DNA of 64,000 bases from Betaproteobacteria bacterium Ga0074130 (GCA_001464495.1 LNDZ01000021.1:62001-126000); one strand, 5' to 3'; numbered from the stretch's first letter, positions 48,077 through 57,034 are shown. Translations and numbers: made by a program. Notes: a model not told the origin generated them from the letters alone.

Positions 48077-51000
48077 TCAGAGACGTGGCCGCAATACCGC
48101 CGACAGCGCAAACAAACCGCGGCGAAGTTCTGAAATCAAGCTGGGCGGACAACTTCCCTCTTGGGCATGCTTCTCGAGCCGCAGGAGGCCCTCCACGAGG
48201 GGCGAATCACCGAACAAGGCCACATTGCTGCGTAGGGTATGGGCAAGGCGTTGGACCACATCCCATTGCATCTGCGCAAGAGCAGTTTCAATGCGCTCAA
48301 GATCACGCGGCCATAACTCAAGGAAGTCTGCGCCGACGATGGTAACGATTTCCGCATCGGCACTATCCAGCGCCGCCGCATAGTCAAAACTTTCCATGGC
48401 TGGCACTATGCGAGCAGGGGCATTTTGCAATGTGTGGATGAGGGCCAGCAGTTCTTTCTGTCGCAGTGGCTTGGTCAAGTAGCCATCCAGTCCGGCTGCC
48501 ATCCCGCGCACTTTGTCTTCTTGCAAGGCAGCTGCGGTCAGCGCATAAATTGGCCTCCGCGAACGTCCCTCTAGTTGCTCAAAGTGACGAATTGCCGCCG
48601 TCGCATCCAAGCCGCCCATGACGGGCATTTGCATATCCATCAGGATGAGATCGAAATCCTGATGCTTTGCTGCCTCAACCGCGGCCTGTCCATCCGCCAC
48701 GACCTGTGTAGCGTGCCCCCATTTGGTCAGCATGGTCTGCATCAGCTTCTGGTTTAGTGGCTGATCTTCCGCCAACAGGATAGAGAGCTGCAGTGACTCT
48801 TCGCGCAAGGAATGGCGAGTAACCAAGGGTGCCGTCATGTCCTCCGGCCCTGGTTCGTGGCTGAGCACACGGTGCAGAGCTTGAACCAGATCAGCCTGCG
48901 TAATGGGCTTAGTTAAATACGCGTCAATACCCAGCTGCCGGCACCGCTCTGCATCGCCACGCATTCCGGCAGAGGTCAGCATCACCAAAGGCAGATCATT
49001 CAGTCCGGGGTCGGCTTTCATGGCAATTGCCAAATCAAAGCCGCTCATGATCGGCATGTGCGCATCCAGAATAACCAGATCGGGACGAGGGCTACCTGCT
49101 GCATTGAGCAGGCGCAGTGCTGCTGCTCCGCCATGTGCCGTCATCACCTCGACCTCCCACCCTTTGAGGGCCTCTGACACCATGCGCAGATTGATGTCGT
49201 TGTCGTCCACCACGAGTATGCGTTTGCCGCGTGGAGCCATGGCAGCTACTTGCGCATGCAAAGCAAAGTCACGCGTCAGTGTGGTCGTGAAATGGAAGGT
49301 GCTGCCTAGCCCCGGTTTGCTCTCGACCCAGATACGCCCGCCCATCAAATTGACCAGACGGGTGCAGATGCTGAGCCCAAGACCTGTACCGCCGTATTTA
49401 CGGGTAGTCGAGGTATCCGCTTGGGCGAATGCCTCAAAAATATGCTGCTGTTGTTCTGCTGAAATACCAATTCCGGTATCGCTCACAGCAAAGTGCAACA
49501 CGACTTGGTCCGCATCATCATGATCAAGCAGTACCTTCAATGTGACGGCGCCCTGATCCGTGAACTTCACCGCATTACCGAGCAGGTTGAGCAGAATCTG
49601 CCGTAAGCGACCCGGATCACCAATCAAGTATTGAGGGGTTCTGAAGTCAATGTCATGCTGGAGCTGCAATTGCTTCTGTTGTGCGCGCACACCGATGGTC
49701 TTAAGCGTTTCATTGACCAGCGTGCTTAAATCGAATGCCATGGCATCGATAGACATTTTGCCGGCTTCGATCTTAGAGAAGTCGAGGATGTCATCAATGA
49801 TCTGTAGCAAGGCATCTGCTGACAAGCGAATCGTATCGAGATAGTCGTGCTGCTCGGCATTCAGATCGGTATCGAGCGCCAGCTCGCTCATGCCGATGAT
49901 GGCATTCATCGGCGTACGGATTTCATGGCTCATATTGGCCAGGAAATCACTCTTGGACTTATTGGCAGCTTCTGCCACTTCCTTGGCATGAAGAATGGCG
50001 CTTTCCGAGCGTTTGCGATCGGTGATGTCCAGAATGCTACCCACGAGGCCGGTGATCACACCGTTTTGCTGTGTCAGTGCCGCCTTGCTGTAAATGACAT
50101 CGCGCACCTCACCATTTCGTACGGTCAGTTGCGATTCAAAAACCTGCCGGCCACCATGTGCAAACATTTCAAGGTCGCGCTGATTGCCAAACTCAGCCTG
50201 TGCTGGTGGCAACAGATCAAACCCCGTCTTACCTATCCAAGCTTTTCGCTCAATGCCAAAGAAATCAAGAAAGGCGCGATTGAAGCCAAGGTAACGGCCC
50301 GTCACATCCTTGTAGTACAGAGGAACAGGGACCGACTCCATGAGCTGATTTTGAAAATGCAGCTGCGCAGCGATTTCACGCTCATTGCGCTTCCGTGCCG
50401 TAATGTCAGTCCGAATCGCAATGTACTGCACCGGCTTGCCGTTATCGCCGAGGAAAGGAACGATCGTTGCCTGCACCCAGTACAAATGCCCATTCTTGGA
50501 GCGATTGTTAATTTCACCACGCCAGACCTTGCCAGCAGAAATGGTGTCCCACATGTCGGTGAAAAACTCGGGGGTATGATTCCCTGAGCCGATCACGCGA
50601 TGGTTCTTCCCCAACAACTCGTCGATGGAATAGCCACTGATTTCGCAGAAACGATCATTTGCATAAATGATGTTGCCGTGCACATCGGTAATGCTGACAA
50701 TTGCGTGCTGATCCAGCGCAAACTTTTGTTGTTGCAGACTCAGGTTGCTGGCATCCAGCTCGCGGCGACTAGCTTCCCGTTGCTCAACCAAGTCGCTCAT
50801 CAGACGCGACAGAGAGGCTAGATCCTCATCATCTGGCGCAAGCGCTGGCAAATCACTGTGCTTTAACAGATCATTGGCGGTGGTCCGCAATGCTGCGATG
50901 GCTTGACTGCGTGCCGTCAGCTCCGCGCGCAGACGGCTATTGGTCTGCGCCATTTCTTCCGAGCTGATATCAAGGCTGCGCGAACGCAAGTCCAGATCAC

Positions 51001-51187
51001 GCTCATATTGATCGTAGCTGCCTTGAACACGCTCCAACAGCTGCGGCAAATTGCTCACGAACGCCTGCTGCTCGGGCGTGCCGTGTGCCTCAGTCAAGGC
51101 ACGCAGCGCCTTCAGATGCGCTTGAATTTCGAGTTCTGACTGCCACCCAAAAATTCGCTTCAGCTGGCGGAAGAGAAGACGTTTCAT
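48077..51187 (-). CDS. Hybrid sensor histidine kinase (PAS-PAS-HisKA-HATPase-REC-REC-HPt)
   Basis: A 1036 aa soluble phosphorelay protein. A helical N-terminal region (1-150) is followed by PAS1 (about 155-265, with [15 protein letters not shown]), PAS2 (about 285-395, [13 protein letters not shown]), HisKA with His421 in [14 protein letters not shown], HATPase ([18 protein letters not shown]), receiver 1 (phosphoacceptor Asp near 701 in VILDAHMP), receiver 2 (Asp near 850 in ILMDMQMP) and a C-terminal HPt domain with His near 983 ([12 protein letters not shown]). No transmembrane segment, so it senses an internal signal. It is last in the operon with FIST, HD-GYP and REC genes, 12 bp after the FIST gene. 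Confidence 0.93.
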   Translation of the reverse strand: MKRLLFRQLKRIFGWQSELEIQAHLKALRALTEAHGTPEQQAFVSNLPQLLERVQGSYDQYERDLDLRSRSLDISSEEMAQTNSRLRAELTARSQAIAALRTTANDLLKHSDLPALAPDDEDLASLSRLMSDLVEQREASRRELDASNLSLQQQKFALDQHAIVSITDVHGNIIYANDRFCEISGYSIDELLGKNHRVIGSGNHTPEFFTDMWDTISAGKVWRGEINNRSKNGHLYWVQATIVPFLGDNGKPVQYIAIRTDITARKRNEREIAAQLHFQNQLMESVPVPLYYKDVTGRYLGFNRAFLDFFGIERKAWIGKTGFDLLPPAQAEFGNQRDLEMFAHGGRQVFESQLTVRNGEVRDVIYSKAALTQQNGVITGLVGSILDITDRKRSESAILHAKEVAEAANKSKSDFLANMSHEIRTPMNAIIGMSELALDTDLNAEQHDYLDTIRLSADALLQIIDDILDFSKIEAGKMSIDAMAFDLSTLVNETLKTIGVRAQQKQLQLQHDIDFRTPQYLIGDPGRLRQILLNLLGNAVKFTDQGAVTLKVLLDHDDADQVVLHFAVSDTGIGISAEQQQHIFEAFAQADTSTTRKYGGTGLGLSICTRLVNLMGGRIWVESKPGLGSTFHFTTTLTRDFALHAQVAAMAPRGKRILVVDDNDINLRMVSEALKGWEVEVMTAHGGAAALRLLNAAGSPRPDLVILDAHMPIMSGFDLAIAMKADPGLNDLPLVMLTSAGMRGDAERCRQLGIDAYLTKPITQADLVQALHRVLSHEPGPEDMTAPLVTRHSLREESLQLSILLAEDQPLNQKLMQTMLTKWGHATQVVADGQAAVEAAKHQDFDLILMDMQMPVMGGLDATAAIRHFEQLEGRSRRPIYALTAAALQEDKVRGMAAGLDGYLTKPLRQKELLALIHTLQNAPARIVPAMESFDYAAALDSADAEIVTIVGADFLELWPRDLERIETALAQMQWDVVQRLAHTLRSNVALFGDSPLVEGLLRLEKHAQEGSCPPSLISELRRGLFALSAVLRPRL

Positions 51188-51199
51188 GCGAACTGCCGA

Positions 51200-52348
51200 T
51201 CAAACTGACTCAGATAGAAAGGCGATGGTCATGGTCTGGTTGTGCAACTTGCAGGGTTCTTCCGGCGCCATGGGACAGATTTCCCCATAGGAGTAGAAAC
51301 CTGTAATCGTTGCCTGCGCGCCCAACATGTCTCTGACCACTTCAACCTCTTCGTCCACCAAATCGCCCATGGTCAGTTTGCGGCCGACACAGCTCACCAG
51401 AATCGCCAGATCAACCGGATGATCCCCCATCATCTCGCTAGCCGCTTGTGCGGCGCGCTCCGAACCAATTGCTAGCGCATCCGGATTCGAGTGCATGAGC
51501 CGTAAGTAGCCATCCGGATCTATCTCGCCTGCCAAGATCAAGCTATTAGTCGCTTCATCAATACCGAGAATCGTGCGGATCAAGCCACTGTCCATTTGCT
51601 CAGCATTCATCATCAGAAAGGGAAATAGGAGGCCAGACGCCGGCAGCTGTTTGGCATGATCGCCCAGATAGCGTTTGTAAATTTCCAGCGCGGGCTCGCC
51701 ATCCAGTTCATAGAGCAGGTTCCCCTCACATCGCGTCACCTTACGAACGGGACCAAAGGCCTGCCAACCACCAAACGAACCAAAGGCGTAGTGCAGCGCG
51801 TCTCCATAAAAACCAATCGCAACTGCGCGCTGGGTGGCAGGGCCGGCCGAACTTAACACCCAGGTCTGGTTAAAGGCAGTGCCATCACCGGCCAAGCCGC
51901 CGCTGACGGGGATGGTGCTGCCGATACAATCGCTCAAGCCTGCACTCAAGGCACTACCGTTGATCGCAACACCTTGTGCGAGGACAAATACCGCACGTAA
52001 ATCCGGACCTACCAACTGCTCGCCCAGTCGTTGGCCGGCGGCATATGAATCCTGCATATCGGACAGTGTTGTGGTGGCTTCCCAGATTTCTGTTTTTTCG
52101 AAATGTACGCCAACAATTGTGCAACTGTCTTCTGCTACGCCCTGAGCGGTAATCTCACCCGCCGTGCTGCATCCAGTACGAATCGCTGTGGGGAAAGCGG
52201 CCGCCAGTGAAGTGCTCAACAGAGATGTGTCGGCCATCATGCTTGGCGCCCCAAACACCAGCACCCAATTGGGTTGAATCGACTTAAGTGCCTCCAGCTG
52301 TGCCGGCAAATTATCAAGATTACGCAGATGCAGTTGTTTGACTCTCAC
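51200..52348 (-). CDS. FIST N- and C-domain sensor protein
   Basis: A 382 aa cytoplasmic protein made of FIST_N (VLVFGAPSMMAD, TGCSTAGEI, VFVLAQGVAINGS, IPVSGGLAGDG) and FIST_C (LYELDGEPALEIYKRYLGDH, LAILVSCVGRKLTMG, GFYSYGEICPM). FIST domains are proposed to bind small ligands, perhaps amino acids, and feed two-component or c-di-GMP systems. Here it is a free-standing protein 2 bp after the HD-GYP gene and 12 bp before the hybrid kinase, so it is likely an input or partner for them. Confidence 0.9.
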   Translation of the reverse strand: MRVKQLHLRNLDNLPAQLEALKSIQPNWVLVFGAPSMMADTSLLSTSLAAAFPTAIRTGCSTAGEITAQGVAEDSCTIVGVHFEKTEIWEATTTLSDMQDSYAAGQRLGEQLVGPDLRAVFVLAQGVAINGSALSAGLSDCIGSTIPVSGGLAGDGTAFNQTWVLSSAGPATQRAVAIGFYGDALHYAFGSFGGWQAFGPVRKVTRCEGNLLYELDGEPALEIYKRYLGDHAKQLPASGLLFPFLMMNAEQMDSGLIRTILGIDEATNSLILAGEIDPDGYLRLMHSNPDALAIGSERAAQAASEMMGDHPVDLAILVSCVGRKLTMGDLVDEEVEVVRDMLGAQATITGFYSYGEICPMAPEEPCKLHNQTMTIAFLSESV

Positions 52349-52350
52349 GC

Positions 52351-53025
52351 TTAAACCTCCCCCATATCAGCCGGATCATCGGCATAACGTTCACGAATTG
52401 CGAGCACGTCATCCCACGCACCCAAAAAGGCATCAAGACAGGCTGGATCAAAGTGCTTATCGCGGTTGTCCTGCATGAACTCGACCGCGCGCTCCAGTGT
52501 CCATGCGGGCTTGTATGGGCGAGCGGAGGTAAGTGCATCAAACACATCAGCCACGGCAACAATGCGTCCATACAGCGGAATATCCTCGCCCCGCAGCCCG
52601 CCTGGATAACCACTACCATCGAATTTCTCGTGATGGCTGAGCGCGATGATCGCCGCCACCTGCAACATGCGTGAATTGCTGTCGGCCAAAATTTCGTAGC
52701 CTTTGCGCGCATGCTCTTTCATGATCTCGAACTCTTCCGGAGTCAGCTTGCCCGGCTTAAGGAGAATATGGTCCGGCGTCCCCAATTTGCCAACATCGTG
52801 CATGGGTGCCGCCGCTAAAATAATTTCTTGCTCTGCCAGCGGCAGACCCAAACGCTCCGCAATCAAGCGCGAATAAGCTGCCATGCGCTGAATATGTGAA
52901 CCGGTTTCTGGGTCACGAAATTCAGCCGCACGAACCAGACGCACAATGATCTCGCGCTCACGCTCACGTACCTCAGCTGTGGCTTTATCAACCGCCTCCG
53001 CCAGCCATGCGGCATGGTCACTCAT
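52351..53025 (-). CDS. HD-GYP domain c-di-GMP phosphodiesterase
   Basis: A 224 aa HD-GYP protein. Metal and active-site motifs are intact: PETGSHIQRMAAYS, MHDVGKLG, HHEKFDGSGYPGGLRG, and VADVFDALTS. It should hydrolyse c-di-GMP to GMP. Its N-terminus, HAAWLAEAVDKATAEVRERERE, is the linker helix usually found after a receiver domain in RpfG-type proteins. The ATG at 53025 has no Shine-Dalgarno sequence and lies in frame with the receiver gene, five codons after its TGA. See the findings for the split-gene argument. Confidence 0.93.
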   Translation of the reverse strand: MSDHAAWLAEAVDKATAEVREREREIIVRLVRAAEFRDPETGSHIQRMAAYSRLIAERLGLPLAEQEIILAAAPMHDVGKLGTPDHILLKPGKLTPEEFEIMKEHARKGYEILADSNSRMLQVAAIIALSHHEKFDGSGYPGGLRGEDIPLYGRIVAVADVFDALTSARPYKPAWTLERAVEFMQDNRDKHFDPACLDAFLGAWDDVLAIRERYADDPADMGEV

Positions 53026-53040
53026 CCGGCGCTGACTGCG

Positions 53041-53043
53041 TCA
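53041..53043 (-). other. In-frame TGA separating receiver and HD-GYP genes
   Basis: Reading through this codon gives NLCEL-stop-RSQRRMSDHAAWLAE without any frame change. In RpfG-type fusions I know, this position reads L(R)RSQ, so a CGA to TGA change would explain the split. Both halves keep all catalytic residues. Confidence 0.7.
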
Positions 53044-53412
53044 CAACTCGCACAAGTTCGACGCACGCGCAATGAACTCGCTCTTATCGATGGGCTTGTT
53101 GAGAAAATCACTCGCCCCGCCGGCCAGCGCCTCATAGCGAATTTCACGGTGATCATTCGCCGCTGTCATCAGAACGGGGATGTCATGGCGGCCAAGCATG
53201 GCGCGCAACCGTTCTAAAAAGACGAGGCCGTCAGGTGCCGGCATCATGTGATCGAGGATGACGAAATCGACTGGGTTGAGCTCACACCACAACAAGCCTT
53301 CGCTGGAAGACTCAAAGCAGGTGACATCAAGCTCCGGAATCTTGTCGAGCAAGGCCTTGAATAGCTTGAGATTGATTGCCGAATCATCGACAACAACAAC
53401 ATTGAGTCGCAT
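53041..53412 (-). CDS. Response regulator receiver domain protein
   Basis: A 123 aa receiver domain with the acidic pair Asp9-Asp10, phosphoacceptor Asp54 (VILDHMMP), the switch Thr in VLMTAAND and the Lys in LNKPID. It has no output domain of its own: the HD-GYP domain follows in the same frame after one TGA. AGGAGAGGGTT precedes the ATG, so it is the first gene of the four-gene operon. It is likely phosphorylated through the HPt of the hybrid kinase. Confidence 0.92.
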   Translation of the reverse strand: MRLNVVVVDDSAINLKLFKALLDKIPELDVTCFESSSEGLLWCELNPVDFVILDHMMPAPDGLVFLERLRAMLGRHDIPVLMTAANDHREIRYEALAGGASDFLNKPIDKSEFIARASNLCEL

Positions 53413-53720
53413 AACCCTCTCCTGCTTAAATGCCGAGTGAATCTATTAATTTTGTTTATTTTCATTCAGCATACCTTAAGCATGAGAACGGAGGAAGCTG
53501 CGGCATGGGTCGCGCAATTAAACAGTAGAGGCATGTGTGCAAAAGAAAGACTGACAATAACTCCATTTATCGCCAACCCGATAATTTTTAAGGGGTTCCA
53601 CCTATTTGCGTAGCGGTTTTTTAATTCCAGTCCCACGCCTTGTTACATTTACCTAGCTTGAATAAGCCCCGCGTGACATCACCTAGCTTGTGCCAACATC
53701 GGCCTGCGTACGGACACCCC
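53413..53720. repeat. Intergenic region with a 10 bp direct repeat
   Basis: This 308 bp gap between the divergent receiver and phosphoesterase genes is more AT-rich than its surroundings. It holds ACCTAGCTTG twice, at 53651-53660 and 53681-53690, exactly 30 bp apart and so on the same face of the helix, 30-70 bp before the phosphoesterase start. No gene is visible. Confidence 0.5.
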
Positions 53721-54848
53721 ATGCCTTCACGTCGTTTCTTCCTGACCGCCTATGTTCTACTGGGGCTGCTGCACATCTACATTGGCTTGCGCCTGCTCCC
53801 GGCCCTGCCTGGTGGCACCACATCCGTGCTGCTGGGCACCTTGTTTCTAGTCGCCTCCACTGCACTGATCCCACAAGGGCTGCTGGCACGCTCGCGCGAT
53901 GATGACAGGTTGGCCTGGGTCAGCCTGTTGCTGATGGGCTTATTTTCATCACTGTTAGTCTTTACGCTGCTACGCGATCTGGCCCTCTTGCTCACCCAGT
54001 TGTTTGCTGCTGAGGCGCCATGGCAGGCAACACTCTCCGCCGACTCGGCGATTGCCGTCATCGTGGTGGCAGGATTGGCCAGCATGCTGGGCTTGCTAAA
54101 TGCACGGCGTCGGGCGCGTGTGGTCGACGTGGATATTCCGATCGTCGATCTGCCTGAGGGATTGCAGGGCTTCAGCATTGCGCAAATCAGCGACATTCAT
54201 GTCGGCCCAACGATCAAGCGCCGCTACCTCGATGCCATTGTCGATACGGTCAACCAACTTGACGCCGATCTGGTGGCAGTCACTGGCGATTTGGTGGATG
54301 GCAGTGTCAGTAAGCTGTCTGCACACACCGAGCCACTCAGCCGACTCAGCGCCCGCCATGGCACCTATTTTGTCACTGGCAATCACGAATACTATTCCGG
54401 TGCCCCGGCCTGGGTAGAGGAGCTTGGCCGTCTCGGCTTACGGGTGCTCAACAATGAACATGTGGTGCTTGACCACGCCGGCGCGAAGATCGTGATTGCG
54501 GGCATAACCGACTACAGCGCACACCTGTTCTATCCAGAACAGCGCAGTGATCCGCACGGCGCAATCGCTGGTGCACCTGCCGTACCCAAGATACTACTTG
54601 CCCATCAGCCGCGGAGTGCATTTGCGGCGGCAGGTGCAGGTTACGACCTGCAAATCTCAGGTCACACCCACGGCGGGCAGTTCTGGCCGTGGAATCATTT
54701 TGTACGTTTCCAGCAACCGTTTACTGCGGGGTTACGTCATGTTGATGGCTTGCTCGTTTATATCAGCCGCGGCACGGGTTACTGGGGCCCGCCCAAACGC
54801 TTCGGTGCGCCCTCCGAAATTACCCGTTTGCGGCTGGTGCGTGCCTGA
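53721..54848 (+). CDS. Membrane-anchored metallophosphoesterase (YkuE-like)
   Basis: A 375 aa protein with four N-terminal hydrophobic segments (to about residue 130), then a calcineurin-like catalytic domain: QISDIHVGP (about 155), VTGDLVDG, TGNHEYYSG and SGHTHGGQFWPWN, giving a full two-metal site. Relatives such as YkuE and LpxG/LpxH-like enzymes cleave phosphoesters including lipid substrates; the substrate here is unknown. The start is the ATG at 53721. Confidence 0.9.
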   Translation: MPSRRFFLTAYVLLGLLHIYIGLRLLPALPGGTTSVLLGTLFLVASTALIPQGLLARSRDDDRLAWVSLLLMGLFSSLLVFTLLRDLALLLTQLFAAEAPWQATLSADSAIAVIVVAGLASMLGLLNARRRARVVDVDIPIVDLPEGLQGFSIAQISDIHVGPTIKRRYLDAIVDTVNQLDADLVAVTGDLVDGSVSKLSAHTEPLSRLSARHGTYFVTGNHEYYSGAPAWVEELGRLGLRVLNNEHVVLDHAGAKIVIAGITDYSAHLFYPEQRSDPHGAIAGAPAVPKILLAHQPRSAFAAAGAGYDLQISGHTHGGQFWPWNHFVRFQQPFTAGLRHVDGLLVYISRGTGYWGPPKRFGAPSEITRLRLVRA

Positions 54849-55039
54849 CCGCGATGCCACGCAGTCAGTAACCCTGCTGCGGCAAATAACGGCAGCAAAT
54901 GCAGTTGCCTCGAAATGGCGAGGGCTCCCCGCGGCAACACTACGGTAAATATTGCCGTTTTGGCCCCGCAAACAGCGCAGATAGCGTGTGGTACGGGGCT
55001 TGCTCCTGTATCGACACACAGGTAAGCGGGAGCACGCTC

Positions 55040-55441
55040 ATGAAAGTCAATCAATGGTTAGATTCGCTCGCCCTCAAATCCGCCATCACTTCAGGCACGA
55101 CAACTGAATCCAGGTTTGCCGAGACCCTAGCGCGCGCGCAGGCGACTGACGGAACCGAAAAAATGACGGCGCTGCGCAAGGAAATTTCTGACTGGCTGAA
55201 GAAAGACCCCGTCGAACACCTGCGGGATGCCATTCTTGAAGCAATTGGCTTGAGCGAAGAAAGCCTAAGCCAATTGCCGCCCGAGCAGCAGGCCGCGATC
55301 GAGGATTACATCGCCGAGAAAATCAAAGAAAAAATGCTCGCGGCCACTGGGATACCTCAACCACAAAGCGCATCACAAGTGAGCGTATTGCAAGCGTTGC
55401 AGAGTCAATTACAACGCTCAGGCTCGATCAGTGAGTCCTGA
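55040..55441 (+). CDS. Hypothetical protein
   Basis: A 133 aa soluble, mostly helical protein. The middle reads LRKEISDWLKKDPVEHLRDAILEAIGLSEESLSQLPPEQQAAIEDYIAEKIKEKM, with no enzyme motif, and the C-terminus is Gln/Ser-rich. GGGAG lies eight bases before the ATG and a perfect terminator follows, so it is a single-gene unit. I do not recognise the family. Confidence 0.72.
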   Translation: MKVNQWLDSLALKSAITSGTTTESRFAETLARAQATDGTEKMTALRKEISDWLKKDPVEHLRDAILEAIGLSEESLSQLPPEQQAAIEDYIAEKIKEKMLAATGIPQPQSASQVSVLQALQSQLQRSGSISES

Positions 55442-55460
55442 CGCGACCGGGATACTTTGA

Positions 55461-55490
55461 AAAAAGGCCCGCTTAGAAGCGGGCCTTTTA
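55461..55490 (+). terminator. Terminator after the 55040 gene
   Basis: AAAAGGCCCGCTT-AG-AAGCGGGCCTTTT, a 13 bp perfect stem 20 bp after the stop. Confidence 0.93.
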
Positions 55491-55518
55491 CTTTAGGTGG
55501 GCAAGGAAAGGGGGCTAC

Positions 55519-55680
55519 TCAACACGGCTTCTTCGGCAGCCCAATATCCAGTGGTGCACGGACCCATGGGTCGGGTTCCGCCATTTCGCGCGGCCGCTGA
55601 CGGCGATTGATAAACGGTGGCGGGAAAGCCACGGATGAATCATCACTGCCCGAGCGCATGAACCAAAATTGCCGGCTCAT
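55519..55680 (-). CDS. Small hypothetical protein
   Basis: A 53 aa protein, MSRQFWFMRSGSDDSS at the start and Pro/Arg-rich afterwards (FPPPFINRRQRPRE). CAGGAG lies nine bases before the ATG at 55680, the main support for it. No known domain. It follows csbD on the same strand with 41 bp between. Confidence 0.5.
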   Translation of the reverse strand: MSRQFWFMRSGSDDSSVAFPPPFINRRQRPREMAEPDPWVRAPLDIGLPKKPC

Positions 55681-55721
55681 GCTTTTTTTCTCCTGGTTGC
55701 TCACCCAAGCGCAAGCGATCT

Positions 55722-55958
55722 TCAGGCGTGCTTCTTGGCCGCGTGGCTTTTGATATTCAAATCCCCACGCGCTTCAAAGACCTTCAGTTGCTTTTCTGCT
55801 TCATCAACCGACACGCCGTATGACTTCTGGATTTCACCCAGTAGTTCGGTGCGCTTACCCGCAATCACGTCGAGCTGATCATTGGTCAGCTTTCCCCATT
55901 GCGCTTGAATCTTGCCCTGAAACTGCTTCCAGTCACCTGCAACGATGTCCCAATTCAT
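55722..55958 (-). CDS. CsbD family stress protein
   Basis: A 78 aa protein of the CsbD general-stress family: MNWDIVAGDWKQFQGKIQAQWGKLTNDQLDVIAG, then the repeat-like GKRTELLGEIQKSYGVSVDEAEKQL. The role is unknown; expression in relatives rises under general stress. AAGGAG precedes the ATG at 55958. It starts the 55.5-62.2 kb island of stress and envelope genes. Confidence 0.92.
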   Translation of the reverse strand: MNWDIVAGDWKQFQGKIQAQWGKLTNDQLDVIAGKRTELLGEIQKSYGVSVDEAEKQLKVFEARGDLNIKSHAAKKHA

Positions 55959-55979
55959 GTCGAACTCCTTGTGTGGATC

Positions 55980-55999
55980 GGCTGGCGAGCTCGTCAGCC
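55980..55999. promoter_or_regulatory. Palindrome upstream of csbD
   Basis: GGCTG-G-CGAGCTCG-T-CAGCC, 18 of 20 bases symmetrical, 21 bp before the csbD start. Its arms, GCTGGCGAGC and the inverted GCTGACGAGC, resemble the core GCTG(A/G)CGAAC of the sites before the two Crp/Fnr genes. Confidence 0.4.
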
Positions 56000-56149
56000 G
56001 GCGATGCTGGAGTGAGGCTTTTCGGTTATCCACGACATGGATAAAACATCTCACTGCAGCGTGCAACCACAAGACTATGCCCAGCGAAAAACAGGGTCGG
56101 TGCGGTGACGCACAGACACACCAAGCGGTATCGCAGATATTGCGGTTAG

Positions 56150-56172
56150 TGCGAGCGCTTATTGCGAGCGCT
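56150..56172 (+). repeat. Direct repeat upstream of the DUF3309 gene
   Basis: TGCGAGCGCT at 56150-56159 and again at 56163-56172, 13 bp apart, 20 bp before the DUF3309 ATG. The spacing is not a helical turn. Possible regulator site; nothing else is seen in 55959-56192 apart from this and the palindrome at 55980. Confidence 0.35.
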
Positions 56173-56192
56173 CACTGCCTGGGAGAAAAATC

Positions 56193-56351
56193 ATGACATT
56201 AGGAACCATTTTGCTGATCGTGCTTGTGCTGATGCTGATCGGTGCACTACCCAACTGGTCGCACAGTCGCAGCTGGGGCTACGGGCCCAGCGGAGGGATT
56301 GGGTTGGTACTCACCGTACTTTTGATTCTGGTTTTGCTGGGCAAGATCTAA
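56193..56351 (+). CDS. DUF3309 small membrane protein
   Basis: A 52 aa protein, MTLGTILLIVLVLMLIGALP, then a polar stretch PNWSHSRSWGYGPSGG and a second hydrophobic helix (GIGLVLTVLLILVLLG). This is the DUF3309 pattern, found beside CsbD and BON genes in many proteobacteria. Function unknown. GGGAG lies nine bases before the ATG. Confidence 0.9.
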   Translation: MTLGTILLIVLVLMLIGALPNWSHSRSWGYGPSGGIGLVLTVLLILVLLGKI

Positions 56352-56372
56352 TCATCCCGGCTATCCCGAACA

Positions 56373-56389
56373 CTCTGCATGTGGCAGAG
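56373..56389 (+). terminator. Small hairpin between DUF3309 and BON genes
   Basis: CTCTGC-ATGTG-GCAGAG followed by CTTTGCTGTTT; weak terminator or attenuator. Confidence 0.3.
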
Positions 56390-56423
56390 CTTTGCTGTTT
56401 CACTCTCCAAGGAGTTACCCCTG

Positions 56424-56735
56424 ATGAATCTTCTACAACGTATTGCCACCCCCTGCCTTGTGCTCATGCTTGCCCTCGTGGTTGGCTGTGCATCAACGTC
56501 TAAGCAAGCCGGTACCGGCGAGTATCTTGATGACACCGTTCTGACGACCAAGGTCAAGGCGGCCGTCTTTAATGAGCCCACCCTTAAGTCAGCTGAAATC
56601 AATGTCGAAACTTTCAAGGGTGTGGTTCAGCTCAGCGGCTTTGTAACGTCACAGGCGCACATCAACAAGGCCATCGAAGTTGCCCGTAGCGTGAATGGCG
56701 TGACGTCGGTCAAGAACGACATGCGCATCAAGTAA
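56424..56735 (+). CDS. BON domain lipoprotein
   Basis: A 103 aa exported lipoprotein (lipobox VVGC at about residue 20) with one BON domain: YLDDTVLTTKVKAAVFNEPTLKSAEINVETFKGVVQLSGFV and IEVARSVNGVTSVKNDMRIK. BON domains bind phospholipid membranes; OsmY-like proteins respond to osmotic stress. AAGGAG is eight bases before the ATG at 56424. A terminator follows. Confidence 0.92.
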   Translation: MNLLQRIATPCLVLMLALVVGCASTSKQAGTGEYLDDTVLTTKVKAAVFNEPTLKSAEINVETFKGVVQLSGFVTSQAHINKAIEVARSVNGVTSVKNDMRIK

Positions 56736-56750
56736 CGCAGTAAGGGCACC

Positions 56751-56782
56751 AAAAAAATGGACACCTGAGGGTGTCCATTTTT
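56751..56782. terminator. Terminator after the BON gene
   Basis: AAAAATGGACACC-TGAG-GGTGTCCATTTTT, 13 bp stem; can act both ways between the convergent genes. Confidence 0.92.
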
Positions 56783-56830
56783 CATGCAGCATCACCAGAT
56801 TGCGTTTACGAATGGCAACGACTCACACCA

Positions 56831-57034
56831 TTACTTATCTGGCTGGCCCGCATCTTGAATCTTCTCACCTGCCTTTTCAACTGACTTACCTACGCTCACT
56901 ACCGCCTTGTCGACCTCTTGTCCGGCCTTTTCGACGGGCCCAGCTTCCTTGCTATCACAGCCGTAGATCAGTACGGTCCCCAGACCCAGCAACAAAGCGG
57001 TTCTGGAGGCCTTCATAAATTTGGTCATGTTCAT
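56831..57034 (-). CDS. Small lipoprotein
   Basis: A 67 aa protein with a signal peptide and lipobox LIYGC (Cys about residue 23), then a charged helical tail with GPVEKAGQEVDKAVVSVGKSVEKAGEKIQD, an 11-residue-like amphipathic repeat. GAGGGAG lies six bases before the ATG at 57034. Function unknown; the repeat resembles those of small stress-linked lipoproteins. Confidence 0.78.
   Translation of the reverse strand: MNMTKFMKASRTALLLGLGTVLIYGCDSKEAGPVEKAGQEVDKAVVSVGKSVEKAGEKIQDAGQPDK

Noticed and set aside
53041-53043. Selenocysteine at the TGA between receiver and HD-GYP
   Set aside because: No SECIS-like hairpin follows and related proteins have Arg, not Cys, at this place.
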